Source: CAZKXX01 sp964556705
GTDB taxonomy: Bacteria > Acidobacteriota > Terriglobia > UBA7540
DNA length: 52,788 nt
Reading direction: 5' to 3'
NCBI GenBank assembly: GCA_964556705.1
Contig: CAZKXX010000014.1
Location: forward strand, 1-52,788
A program made the translations under genes and the position numbers. This document shows positions 1-7,689 of the stretch, one piece after another; the first letter of the stretch is position 1; the number at the start of each line of letters is the position of its first letter. The notes below the pieces were generated by a model. The model was not told the DNA's origin. It did not search any database and was given only the letters and a program-made list of their open reading frames with translations.

Positions 1-909
1 GTCGCTCAGACGAGCCTCCGGCAGCAGCAGATCCTCCTCAAAACCGTCATCGCCAAGGAGATTGAGCAGGACCTGGGGGGAATCGACATCGAACCCACCG
101 ACGCGCTGCCCGTCCCCAAGCCCGAGGACCTTCCGCCCATCGAGCAGGCCCTGAGAGTGGCGTTCGAGAGCCGGCCGGAGCTCGAGCAGGCGGACCTGAA
201 CCTGCGCAACCAGTCCGTCGTCATCAAGGCGAACCGCAACGCGCTGCTGCCCAACCTCGACCTCTTCGCCACCTACGGCGCCGCCGGGCTCGCCGGCAAC
301 GCCATCACGCGCGAGCCGGGCTTCCCGCCCGGAGCCATCATTGACGTGCAGCCGGGCGGCGTGGGCCAGGCGCTCACGCAAAGTTTCCACGGGCGCTTCC
401 CCGACTATTCCCTCGGCATCACTCTCCAGATTCCCATCCGCAACCGTTCGGCGCAGGCGGACGCGGCGCGCGCGCTGCTCGAAGAGCGTCAGCTCAAGGC
501 GCAGGCGCAGAAGACGCGCAACACCGTGATTCAGGAAGTCCGCAACGCCGAAATCGCGGTCACCCAGGCGCGGGCGCAGATCCAGGCGGCGTCGAAAGCC
601 GTCGAGCTGGCGCGGCAGACGCTCGACGCCGAGGAGAAGAAATTCAAGCTCGGCGAGTCCACCGTGTTTCTGGTCATTCAGGCGCAACGCGACGTCGTCG
701 CGGCGGAAGTCCGCGAAGTGGAAGCTCGCTCGGCCTACGCCAAGGCCCTCACCCAGTTCGCTCAGGCCACCGGGACGACGCTCGAAAGGCACCGTGTCCA
801 GTTGTCAGAAGCCTTGGAAGGCAAAGTGGCGAAGAATCCCAACATCCCCGGGGCCATCGAAGAGCCAACGTACTCCTCGAGGTACGTGCCCGTGCGCGGC
901 GGGAAATAA
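1..909 (+). CDS. TolC-family outer membrane efflux protein, C-terminal part
   Basis: The frame is open from base 1 to the TAA at 907-909, so the gene starts outside the window; about 302 residues are visible. TolC-family proteins form the trimeric outer-membrane channel of tripartite export systems. The visible part has the family's layout: a helical stretch (residues about 1-75), a beta-barrel strand region (NLDLFATYGAAGLAG, then YSLGITLQIPIRN), then a very long alanine/glutamine-rich helix (QARAQIQAASKAVELARQ) with the recurrent GESTVFLVIQAQRDVV segment. The C-terminus RYVPVRGGK is an ordinary end. The inner-membrane and adaptor partners would lie upstream, outside the window. A strong hairpin terminator follows within 25 bases. 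Confidence 0.9.
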   Translation, partial: VAQTSLRQQQILLKTVIAKEIEQDLGGIDIEPTDALPVPKPEDLPPIEQALRVAFESRPELEQADLNLRNQSVVIKANRNALLPNLDLFATYGAAGLAGNAITREPGFPPGAIIDVQPGGVGQALTQSFHGRFPDYSLGITLQIPIRNRSAQADAARALLEERQLKAQAQKTRNTVIQEVRNAEIAVTQARAQIQAASKAVELARQTLDAEEKKFKLGESTVFLVIQAQRDVVAAEVREVEARSAYAKALTQFAQATGTTLERHRVQLSEALEGKVAKNPNIPGAIEEPTYSSRYVPVRGGK

Positions 910-931
910 CCTGGTCGCGGGATTTTCGTCG

Positions 932-961
932 GGGCGGGGCTCCTCCCCGCCCTTCTTGTTT
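932..961 (+). terminator. Rho-independent terminator after the tolC-like gene
   Basis: Perfect 8-bp GC stem GGGCGGGG (932-939) / CCCCGCCC (945-952) with a 5-base loop, followed by the T-rich tail TTCTTGTTT. It lies 22 bases after the TAA of the efflux gene. Confidence 0.7.
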
Positions 962-1300
962 CAGCCGTGGATTCCTGCCCCGAGGCTTCGGTTGGGTCCG
1001 CGTCTCGCACCGTTCGGTCACGCCGGTGCGGGGACTCAGGGCCCTGAGCCCGCCGGGCGGGTCGAAGAACGGCAGGCCGAAGCTAGGGAATGACGCCGAG
1101 GCGGCGCGCAATCCAAAAGTCAACATTCCAGATTCAAGACTGTTGAGGACACCGACATCCGGGACGAAGCGCAGGCCCACTTTCTTTTGATGGTCGCGCG
1201 CGGAGCCGCGTCTTTAATCCTAAATCCAACCGACTTCATCGGGCCGGTTGCGTGCGCGGTCGCCGCTTCGATCCAAAAACCCCAAAATCCGGAATCGCCT
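962..1300. other. Intergenic region between convergent genes
   Basis: 339 bases between the terminator of the efflux gene and the end of the minus-strand lactonase gene. I see no gene, tRNA, convincing promoter or repeat here; the open frames crossing it are short or are shadows of the lactonase gene. Confidence 0.6.
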
Positions 1301-2323
1301 TCAGGGGGTTTGCGCGCCGCGTGTGTTGACGTACAAGGCGTAAAGCGACTGGCTTCCCGTCATAAACAGCCGGTTGCGCTTCAAGCCGCCGAAGCAGAGG
1401 TTCGAGCAGATTTCGGGCAGGAGGATTTTGCCGATGAGCTTGCCGTCAGGCGCAAAGACGTGGACGCCGTCGTAACCTTCGCCGGCCCAGCCCGCGCTCG
1501 CCCAGACGTTCCCATCCTCGTCCGAGCGGATGCCGTCGGCTCCGCCCGCGCCCATATCAATAAACATGCGGCTGTTCGCGAGCCGCCTGCCTTCGACAAC
1601 GTCGTAAACCTGAATCGGGTGCGGCTGGCCGGGGGGGCGGCCCGTATCGGAGATGTAGAGTTTCGACTCGTCAGGCGAAAAGCAGAGCCCGTTCGGCCGC
1701 GCGAGGTCGCTGGCGGCCACCGTGAGTTCGCCAGATTTCGGCTCGAGGCGATAGGTGTTGGGCGGCAATTCGAACTCGGCCTTGTGCCCTTCGTAGTCGC
1801 CCATGATGCCGTAGCCCGGGTCGGTGAACCAGACGCTGCCGTTCGAGTGCACGACGGCGTCGTTCGGCGCGTTCAGCCGTTTGCCCTCGAAGCGGTCGGC
1901 GAGGACGGTGATCGTGCCGTCATACTCGGTGCGCGTCACGCGGCGCGCGCCGTGCTCGCAACTGATGAGCCTTCCCTGCCTGTCGCGTGTGTGGCCGTTG
2001 GTGTAGTTGGCAGGTTTGCGGTAAACGCTCACCTCGCCGCTCTCCTCGGTCCAGCGCAGGATGCGGTCGTTGGGAATATCGCTCCACAGCAGGTAGCGCC
2101 CGTCGCCGAACCACACGGGCCCTTCCGCCCATCGCGAGCCGGTCCAGAGGCGTTCGATCGAAGCGTTGCCGATTTTGTAGCGCGCGAAGCGCGGGTCGAG
2201 CACCTGGACGTCCGGGTCGGGATAGCGCACGGGCTCTTTCCAGTCGCGGGCCCGGCTTGCGGGGCTCGCCGCAAACGCCGCCGCGGCCGCCGTGGCGCCG
2301 CGCAGGAAGGTTCGTCGCTGCAT
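1301..2323 (-). CDS. Tat-exported SMP-30/gluconolactonase-family protein
   Basis: 340 residues if started at the ATG at 2323, which has GGAGG seven bases upstream; the open frame continues 33 codons further without a credible start. The N-terminus MQRRTFLRGATAAAAAF is a twin-arginine signal (RRxFL then an alanine-rich stretch ending ASPASRA), so the protein is probably exported folded by the Tat system encoded at 28115-29135. The mature part is a six-bladed propeller of the SMP-30/gluconolactonase/LRE family. The expected metal ligands are visible: Glu in WAEGPVWF, Asn in APNDAVVH, Asn in RPNGLCFS and Asp in LYISDTG. The family hydrolyses sugar lactones; the true substrate cannot be told from sequence. 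It is a single gene, convergent with the tolC-like gene. Confidence 0.88.
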   Translation of the reverse strand: MQRRTFLRGATAAAAAFAASPASRARDWKEPVRYPDPDVQVLDPRFARYKIGNASIERLWTGSRWAEGPVWFGDGRYLLWSDIPNDRILRWTEESGEVSVYRKPANYTNGHTRDRQGRLISCEHGARRVTRTEYDGTITVLADRFEGKRLNAPNDAVVHSNGSVWFTDPGYGIMGDYEGHKAEFELPPNTYRLEPKSGELTVAASDLARPNGLCFSPDESKLYISDTGRPPGQPHPIQVYDVVEGRRLANSRMFIDMGAGGADGIRSDEDGNVWASAGWAGEGYDGVHVFAPDGKLIGKILLPEICSNLCFGGLKRNRLFMTGSQSLYALYVNTRGAQTP

Positions 2324-2434
2324 GATGCCGCCTCCAGCCATGAATGGCGCGCGCATTGTATCACCGCCGGAGGCGCCCGCAAGTCCTCGCGCGTCGGGCC
2401 GGCAGGCCGATTTCGGCGGCAAGTACTGTCAGGA

Positions 2435-2454
2435 TTGACACTTATGATATCATA
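2435..2454. promoter_or_regulatory. TTGACA box next to a perfect 12-bp palindrome
   Basis: In the 277-base gap between the divergent lactonase and PilZ genes, TTGACA (2435-2440) is followed by the perfect palindrome TATGATATCATA (2443-2454), an AT-rich spot in GC-rich DNA. No good -10 box sits at the right distance on the plus strand, so I read this as a possible operator or promoter element, not a proven promoter. Confidence 0.25.
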
Positions 2455-2600
2455 GGATTCGGGTTCGGGACGCACGCAGACGGTTCGGCGCGGTCACTTC
2501 CCCGTTGCAGTCGCTCTTGGAAGAGGGTTGAGGATTGCCAGGCTGCATCCGCCGCCCAGGGGCGGCGCGATGACTCGACTCAGCAACAGGGGTATTGGCC

Positions 2601-3446
2601 ATGGACGACTCCCAGACCCGGCGCAGCGACCGCGTCGCGATCGAACTTCCCATTTCCGTCTCAGGCACCGACGCCCTGGGACGCGTCTTCGTCGAAGAAA
2701 CCGTGACCGTCGTGATCTCGCGTCACGGGGCGAAAATCGCGCTCAGCCGCAAGCTCTATCCCGACCAGGAATTGACGATCCGCGTGCTGGGCTCGCCCCG
2801 CGAGCTTGAGGCGCGCGTGGTCGGGCAGACCGGGACGTCCGGCGGCGTGTTTCATTACGGCGTCGAAGTGCTCGGCGAGGAATCCGCCGGACCGTTCTGG
2901 GGGGTTGAATTTCCCGACCGCGATGCCGCCTCCTTCGCCCGCGCCATCCTTGAATGCCCGCACTGCGCCACGCGTGAACTCGTCTATCTGAACGAACTCG
3001 AAGCAGAAGTCCTGGAAGTCAACGGGCTGCTGACGCGATTCTGCAAACGCTGCGCCGAAGACTCGCTGTGGAAGCCCGCGGTGGTTTCTGCCGACGAGGA
3101 GAAGGCGGCCCCGGAATCCGCCCCGCCCGCCGCGCCGCCCAGGCGGACGCGGAACGACCGCAAGCACGTGCGCGTGAGCCTTCAAGTGGACGTCGGGATC
3201 CGCCACCCGCATCTGGGCGATGAGGTGGCGACGACCGAGAACGTTTCGCGGGGCGGATTGCGTTTTCGGAGCAGGCGAACGTACGAAATGGGCACGAAGA
3301 TTCAAATCGCCTTTCCGTACACACGCGATGGCGGCAACGTCTTCGTCCCCGCCCAGATCGTTTACGCCGGAACGGTCCCCGAGGAAGAAATGCGCGTTTA
3401 CGGGGTCACCTACCTGTCGGAGGCCGCGGCCCGCCGCGGCCGGTGA
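2601..3446 (+). CDS. Double PilZ-domain protein with a central zinc ribbon
   Basis: 281 residues from the ATG at 2601, which has AGGGG eight bases upstream; a TTG at 2595 is too close to that site. PilZ domains bind cyclic di-GMP. Two copies are present, about residues 5-100 and 188-281. The second has both binding motifs (RKHVR, and NVSRGG matching D/NxSxxG). The first has the arginine motif (RRSDR) but VISRHG in place of D/NxSxxG, so it may not bind the nucleotide. Between them CPHC and CKRC, about 35 residues apart, look like a four-cysteine zinc ribbon. The protein has no signal peptide or membrane segment, so it should be cytosolic. It stands alone, and its partner is unknown. Confidence 0.82.
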   Translation: MDDSQTRRSDRVAIELPISVSGTDALGRVFVEETVTVVISRHGAKIALSRKLYPDQELTIRVLGSPRELEARVVGQTGTSGGVFHYGVEVLGEESAGPFWGVEFPDRDAASFARAILECPHCATRELVYLNELEAEVLEVNGLLTRFCKRCAEDSLWKPAVVSADEEKAAPESAPPAAPPRRTRNDRKHVRVSLQVDVGIRHPHLGDEVATTENVSRGGLRFRSRRTYEMGTKIQIAFPYTRDGGNVFVPAQIVYAGTVPEEEMRVYGVTYLSEAAARRGR

Positions 3447-3566
3447 TACGGCGCCTTCAACCATTCCCTCAGACGGAGGGCCCGGACTCCGGGCGCGCCG
3501 GCGCGCGCGGCGGTTTGACTTTGCCTTCGCCGCTGGCATACCATCGCGGTGAACGAACCCGGAAGC

Positions 3567-5276
3567 ATGAAAAAGGCCGAGAAATCCGCCACCGAAGTCG
3601 CTCTTCCGCGCTCCGACCGCAAACCCTCCGCCGCCGAACTCCGCTGGGAACGCGAAACCCTGGCCCCGGCGCTTGAGAAATCTCCGGAGCGGAAGGAAAA
3701 ATTCACCACGCTTTCCGGCGTGCCTGTGGAGCGTCTCTACACTCCCGCCCATCTTGCCGACTTCGATTACGCGCGCGACCTCGGCGATCCGGGCGAGTAT
3801 CCCTTCACGCGCGGCATTCACCGCACGATGTATCGCGGCAAAGTGTGGACGATGCGGCAATTCTCCGGCTACGGCACGCCGGAAGAAACCAACCGCCGCC
3901 TTCACTACCTGCTCGCTCAGGGCCAGACGGGGCTTTCCATCGCCTTCGACCTTCCCACGCTGATGGGTTATGACAGCGACCATCCGCTTGCGGAAGGCGA
4001 AGTCGGCAAGTGCGGCGTCGCGGTGAGTTCGCTCGAGGACATGGAAACGCTGCTCGCCGGGCTGCCGCTCGAAGAGATCACGACTTCGATGACCATCAAC
4101 TCGCCCGCGGCGATGGTCTGGGCGATGTATCTGGTGGCCGCCGAAAAACGCGGCGCGGACTGGAAGAAAATTTCCGGCACCACGCAGAACGACATCCTGA
4201 AGGAATACATCGCGCAGAAGGAATACATCTTCCCCCCCGCGCCATCAATGCGGCTGGTGGTGGATACGATCACCTTCGGGGCGCGCGAGGTGCCGCGCTG
4301 GAATCCCATCTCGATCAGCGGCTATCACATTCGCGAGGCGGGTTCGACGGCGGTGCAGGAACTCGCCTTCACGCTGCGCGACGGGATCGAATACGTCGAA
4401 TGGGTGACGCGCGCGGGGATGAAGGTGGACGAATTCGCGCCGCGCCTCAGCTTCTTCTTCAATTCGCACAATGACCTCTTCGAGGAAATCGCCAAGTTCC
4501 GCGCGGCGCGCAAAGTGTGGGCGCGCGTGATGCGCGAGCGCTTCGGGGCCGAAAATCCGCGTTCCTGGCTCTGCCGCTTCCACACGCAGACGGCCGGCTG
4601 CTCGCTCACCGCGCAGCAGCCTTACAACAACGTCGTGCGCACGACGATTCAGGCGCTCGCCGCGGTGCTGGGCGGAACGCAGTCGCTGCACACCAATTCG
4701 CTCGACGAGGCCTGGGCGTTGCCCACCGAGCAGGCGGCGACCCTCGCGCTGCGTACGCAGCAGGTGCTCGCGCACGAAAGCGGAGTCGCGAACACCGCGG
4801 ACCCGCTCGGCGGCTCCTACTTCGTCGAACGGCTGACGCTCGAGACCGAGCGCGCCTGCTGGGAGTACTTCGAGCGCATTGACGCCCTCGGCGGCATGGT
4901 CGCGGCCGTCGAAAAAGGGTTTCCGCAAAAGGAGATTCACGAAGCGGCGTACGCCTACCAGCGGGCCCTCGAACGCAAGGAAGAAATCATCGTCGGCGTG
5001 AACGAGTTTGTGAGCGAAGAAAAGCACCCGCTCGAAATTCTGGTGATTGACGACGCGGCGGCGCAGCACCAGCGGCGGAAACTGGCCGCGTTGCGCAAGC
5101 GGCGCGATAACGCGCGCGTGGCCTCATCGCTTGAAGCGCTGGGGAGCGCCGCCGCGACCGACCGGAATCTGATGCCCTTGATCCTCGAAGGTGTGCGCGC
5201 CTACGCGACCGTCGGAGAAATGTGCGACGTCCTGCGCCGCGTCTTCGGAACGTACGAGGAGCCGGCGTTTCGATGA
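3567..5276 (+). CDS. Methylmalonyl-CoA mutase family, large (catalytic barrel) subunit
   Basis: 569 residues from the ATG at 3567; a GTG at 3549 is the alternative, and neither has a well-spaced Shine-Dalgarno. This is the TIM-barrel subunit of a B12-dependent acyl-CoA mutase, normally methylmalonyl-CoA to succinyl-CoA; the cobalamin domain is encoded separately at 6034. Family motifs: GLSIAFDLPTLMGYDSDHP, SGTTQNDILKEY, ISISGYHIREAG (His244 of the Propionibacterium enzyme) and RFHTQTAGCSLTAQQPYNN. Oddly, the site equivalent to Tyr89 is Phe (RQFSGYG), as in isobutyryl-CoA mutase, Arg82 is Lys, and Arg207 (PSMRLV) is kept, so the substrate is uncertain. The two subunit genes are separated by an inserted GxxExxY cassette. 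Confidence 0.92.
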   Translation: MKKAEKSATEVALPRSDRKPSAAELRWERETLAPALEKSPERKEKFTTLSGVPVERLYTPAHLADFDYARDLGDPGEYPFTRGIHRTMYRGKVWTMRQFSGYGTPEETNRRLHYLLAQGQTGLSIAFDLPTLMGYDSDHPLAEGEVGKCGVAVSSLEDMETLLAGLPLEEITTSMTINSPAAMVWAMYLVAAEKRGADWKKISGTTQNDILKEYIAQKEYIFPPAPSMRLVVDTITFGAREVPRWNPISISGYHIREAGSTAVQELAFTLRDGIEYVEWVTRAGMKVDEFAPRLSFFFNSHNDLFEEIAKFRAARKVWARVMRERFGAENPRSWLCRFHTQTAGCSLTAQQPYNNVVRTTIQALAAVLGGTQSLHTNSLDEAWALPTEQAATLALRTQQVLAHESGVANTADPLGGSYFVERLTLETERACWEYFERIDALGGMVAAVEKGFPQKEIHEAAYAYQRALERKEEIIVGVNEFVSEEKHPLEILVIDDAAAQHQRRKLAALRKRRDNARVASSLEALGSAAATDRNLMPLILEGVRAYATVGEMCDVLRRVFGTYEEPAFR

Positions 5277-5538
5277 ATGGCCACGGCTTAGCGTGGCCAC
5301 GACGGGAGGCAGCGTTGAGGATCGTCAAGCGGGGCAAGCATTGCAGTTCGCTGCAAGACTGCAGTCCATAGAGGCAGAAAGTATCTGCATTTCTATCCGG
5401 GCGATGGACGGGAAAGGGAAGCGGACATGATCATCGAGCTTGCGAACTGCTGTCTCAGCGGGTCCCGTGGAGCCAAAACGTAGGCAGCCCTTGGCTCACT
5501 GCCCGCTTGGAGCGTATCGACTGATAAATCCACGTTCT
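5277..5538. other. Intergenic DNA with a short hairpin repeat, left flank of the GxxExxY cassette
   Basis: No gene is evident. A perfect 8-bp hairpin, TGGCCACG (5278-5285) / CGTGGCCA (5292-5299), begins at the stop codon of the mutase gene and could act as a transcript-end hairpin or be a REP-type repeat. The rest has lower GC than the neighbours and shows only short, unconvincing open frames, such as an 18-codon frame from the ATG at 5427. Confidence 0.5.
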
Positions 5539-5565
5539 CCTCTGCGTTCTCTGCGTCTCTGCGGT
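5539..5565 (+). repeat. Left arm of the 27-bp inverted repeat flanking the GxxExxY gene
   Basis: The 27 bases are built of three near-identical units, CTCTGCGT, CTCTGCGT and CTCTGCGG, with single-base joints. The reverse complement recurs at 5966-5992 with one mismatch in 27. This arm ends five bases before the ATG of the enclosed gene, so it also supplies its ribosome-binding region. Confidence 0.85.
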
Positions 5566-5570
5566 GAACG

Positions 5571-5954
5571 ATGAATGACCAGGAGCTCACCCACACAATC
5601 ATCGGAGCTGCCATCGAAGTTCATCGCACACTCGGACCGGGACTTCTGGAATCTGCCTATGAGGAATGCCTCGCCCACGAACTCACGCTGCAACACGTCC
5701 CCTTCGAACGGCAGAAGCCCGTGCCGGTTGTTTACAAGGGGATGAAGCTGGAATGTGGATACCGCATCGATCTGCTCGTGGATGGACGCGTAGTGGTCGA
5801 ACTCAAGGCGGTGGAGGTGTTGGCGCCAGTCCATGACGCGATTCTCCTGACCTATCTTCGGCTCTCTGGATGCAAGATAGGGCTGCTGATAAACTTTCAC
5901 GTCGCGGTCCTTAAGGATGGAATTCGCCGGCGGGTCCTTGGCTACGACGGGTAG
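5571..5954 (+). CDS. GxxExxY family protein (PD-(D/E)XK nuclease-like)
   Basis: 127 residues, full length for the family. The defining motif is GPGLLESAYE, and the segment DLLVDGRVVVELKA carries the D...ExK spacing of the PD-(D/E)XK nuclease fold. The family is widespread, often present in many copies per genome, and its function is unproven; a role in nucleic-acid cleavage or in mobility is an inference. The gene lies exactly between a pair of 27-bp inverted repeats and splits the two subunit genes of the acyl-CoA mutase. Its base composition is visibly lower in GC than the genes around it, which fits recent arrival. No transposase accompanies it. Confidence 0.88.
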   Translation: MNDQELTHTIIGAAIEVHRTLGPGLLESAYEECLAHELTLQHVPFERQKPVPVVYKGMKLECGYRIDLLVDGRVVVELKAVEVLAPVHDAILLTYLRLSGCKIGLLINFHVAVLKDGIRRRVLGYDG

Positions 5955-5965
5955 AACGACTTCTT

Positions 5966-5992
5966 ACCGCAGAGACGCAGAGCACGCAGAGG
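5966..5992 (-). repeat. Right arm of the 27-bp inverted repeat flanking the GxxExxY gene
   Basis: Reverse complement of 5539-5565 with a single mismatch at the tenth base. It begins 12 bases after the stop codon of the GxxExxY gene. A degenerate further unit, GCGCAGAGA, occurs at 6016-6024, just before the B12-subunit gene. Confidence 0.85.
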
Positions 5993-6033
5993 CCCAGGCG
6001 AGATCGTAGACAGAGGCGCAGAGAAGGACCGAG

Positions 6034-6453
6034 ATGGCTGAGCGAAGAATCCGAGTGCTGGTGGCCAAGCCGGGGCTCGACGGGCACGACCGCGGGGCGA
6101 AAGTCGTGGCGCGCGCGCTGCGCGATGCCGGCATGGAAGTGATCTACACCGGCCTGCGCCAGACGCCCGAGCAGATCGTCTCCGCCGCCGTCGAGGAAGA
6201 TGTGGACGCCATCGGCATTTCGATTCTCTCCGGCGCGCACAACACGATCGTGCCGCGCATTTGCGAATTGATGAAGAAAGAAAAGCTGGACGATGTGCTG
6301 CTGGTGGTGGGCGGAATCATTCCCGACGATGATATTCCCGCGCTCAAGCAGGCCGGCGTGAGCGCCGTGTTTCAGCCGGGGGCCTCCATGCAGGAGATCG
6401 TGGAATTCATTCGCTCCAACGTCCGGCAACAAATAATGAATTCTGAATTATGA
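6034..6453 (+). CDS. Methylmalonyl-CoA mutase family, B12-binding small subunit
   Basis: 139 residues, the usual size of a free-standing mutase C-terminal domain. It binds adenosylcobalamin base-off through the DxHxxG motif seen in GLDGHDRGA (residues about 14-22); the ILSGAHN and VVGGIIPDDD segments are also typical. It should dock on the large subunit encoded at 3567 to make the active enzyme. AAGGA at 6024-6028 is a good ribosome-binding site. The final residues QQIMNSEL come from an AT-rich repeat that begins at 6440, so the last few residues and the stop codon appear to have been replaced by repeat sequence. Confidence 0.93.
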   Translation: MAERRIRVLVAKPGLDGHDRGAKVVARALRDAGMEVIYTGLRQTPEQIVSAAVEEDVDAIGISILSGAHNTIVPRICELMKKEKLDDVLLVVGGIIPDDDIPALKQAGVSAVFQPGASMQEIVEFIRSNVRQQIMNSEL

Positions 6454-6536
6454 ATGATGAATTCTTACGCTTGCGTTGTTGCTTCTGGCGGGAGGCGAGG
6501 ACATCTGTCCTTAATTCATAATTCACAATTCAGAAT
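6440..6536. repeat. AT-rich inverted repeat, 24-bp arms
   Basis: Arms at 6440-6463 and 6513-6536 are reverse complements with 22 of 24 matching, made of TGAATT-like words that stand out in GC-rich DNA, with a 49-base centre. The left arm contributes the end of the mutase B12-subunit gene. The right arm ends two bases before the TAA that precedes the GTG start of the next gene. Confidence 0.75.
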
Positions 6537-6549
6537 GTAACCTTCTTCC

Positions 6550-7185
6550 GTGATAGAGCTTTGCTCGGACCACTCCGTCGCCATCGTCAGTTTCGGGGCC
6601 GGCCGCGCCTACCCTCGCCTGACACGCCCCGCGCTGCGAGAACTCGACGCCCTTCTCGCCGCCATCGCGCGGGAAGGAATTTTTCGCGGCGTGGTGATCG
6701 CTGCGAATTCGGTTTCCTTCGCCGTCGGCGCGGATCTGGAAGAAGTCTCCGCACTCGATCCTCTCGAAGCGCGCGTTTTCGCGCTGCAAGGCCAGCGGTT
6801 GCTCGACCGCGTGGAGCAGTTCCCGCTTCCCGTGGTCGCGGCGATTCGCGGGTTCTGTCTGGGCGGCGGGCTCGACCTCGCGCTTGCCTGCCACGCGCGC
6901 GTGGCCGCCTACGACGCGAGTTTTGCCCATCCGGGCGCCGCGCTGGGCCTCGTGACGGGCTGGGGCGGCACGCAGCGCCTGCCGCGCCTCCTCGGGCGCG
7001 CCGCCGCGATGCAGATGCTGGTCACCGGCGAGCGCGTTCCGGCCACGCAAGCACTGAGCCTGGGCCTTGTGGACGAACTCGTTTCCTCGCAGGATTTGAT
7101 TGGCGCGGCGGCGCGCCGCGCGACGCTTCTCGCCGAGCGGCGCAGGACGGGCGCGCCCCTTCCCCACCCCGCGCAGACCGAATGA
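6550..7185 (+). CDS. Crotonase-fold protein, enoyl-CoA hydratase/isomerase-like
   Basis: 211 residues from a GTG at 6550; an in-frame TAA at 6538-6540 rules out a longer form. The crotonase fold is clear: oxyanion-hole segments FAVGADLEE and IRGFCLGGGLDLALACHAR, then GLVTGWGGTQRLPR. It is shorter than the usual 255-260 residues and lacks most of the C-terminal helices. Both catalytic glutamates of enoyl-CoA hydratase look absent: the Glu144 site is Gly or Ala (HPGAALG for the usual PE) and the Glu164 site is Gln (AMQMLVTGE for AMEM). It is therefore unlikely to be a normal hydratase; another crotonase reaction or a degenerate role is possible. It overlaps the next gene by ATGA. Confidence 0.82.
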   Translation: MIELCSDHSVAIVSFGAGRAYPRLTRPALRELDALLAAIAREGIFRGVVIAANSVSFAVGADLEEVSALDPLEARVFALQGQRLLDRVEQFPLPVVAAIRGFCLGGGLDLALACHARVAAYDASFAHPGAALGLVTGWGGTQRLPRLLGRAAAMQMLVTGERVPATQALSLGLVDELVSSQDLIGAAARRATLLAERRRTGAPLPHPAQTE

Positions 7186-7610
7186 GCCGCCCACGGGACC
7201 CCGAAAACGGATTTCCGGAAATTTCCAAGCGCGGCGCGCGCCGCGTGATCCAGCGCGCCTTCGTGCTGGTGGGGCGCGAGAAAGCGATTCGCCAGCACCT
7301 GCGCGAAGTGGAACTGGTTTCGCACTGGTCGCTCGAAGACTGGGGACTGGAATGGACGGTCGTGCTCGACCACGGCGCGGTGGAGTTCCATCGCGGGCGC
7401 GTGGGCCGCGCCAACGTCAAATACTCGTGGCCGAACGCCGCCAATTTCTTCGCGCAAGTGCAGAGCGGCGTCGCGCCCACGGAAGGACTCCAATTCGAAA
7501 GCCATCCCGCGCACGCAAGAACTTTCGAAGCGGTCTTCGCGGCGTTTCACTCCGCGCTGCGCGACGTCCTGCGCGACCCCGTGGACGATTCGGGCGATCC
7601 GCTGCTCTGA
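7182..7610 (+). CDS. Conserved-looking protein of unknown function, coupled to the crotonase
   Basis: 142 residues from the ATG at 7182, which overlaps the stop codon of the crotonase gene (ATGA), so translation is probably coupled. I do not recognise the family. It is soluble, has no signal peptide, and is rich in aromatic residues: ELVSHWSLEDWGLEWTVVLDHG, split by a loop, then KYSWPNAANFF. The body looks like mixed strands followed by a C-terminal helix (FEAVFAAFHSALRDVLRD). Codon use matches its neighbours, which supports it as a real gene. Its position suggests a job in acyl-CoA metabolism, but that is an inference from context only. Confidence 0.7.
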   Translation: MSRPRDPENGFPEISKRGARRVIQRAFVLVGREKAIRQHLREVELVSHWSLEDWGLEWTVVLDHGAVEFHRGRVGRANVKYSWPNAANFFAQVQSGVAPTEGLQFESHPAHARTFEAVFAAFHSALRDVLRDPVDDSGDPLL

Positions 7611-7689
7611 AACACCTGGGGCCGTTTTGCGGCGCGCCTTTTTTCCGCTAGACTGTCTGCGCCGCGGCTTGCAGTCGGAAGGGACCGTG

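Noticed and set aside
1187..2455. Long plus-strand open frame of 422 codons
   Set aside because: It is the complement of the lactonase gene, whose domain motifs, Tat signal and ribosome-binding site are on the minus strand; the plus-strand product is low in complexity and matches nothing.
3447..3566. Cobalamin riboswitch before the mutase gene
   Set aside because: No B12-box-like sequence or suitable long leader is visible.
5191..5430. Small open frame downstream of the mutase large subunit
   Set aside because: It starts inside the mutase gene in another frame, lacks a ribosome-binding site and has no protein-like features.
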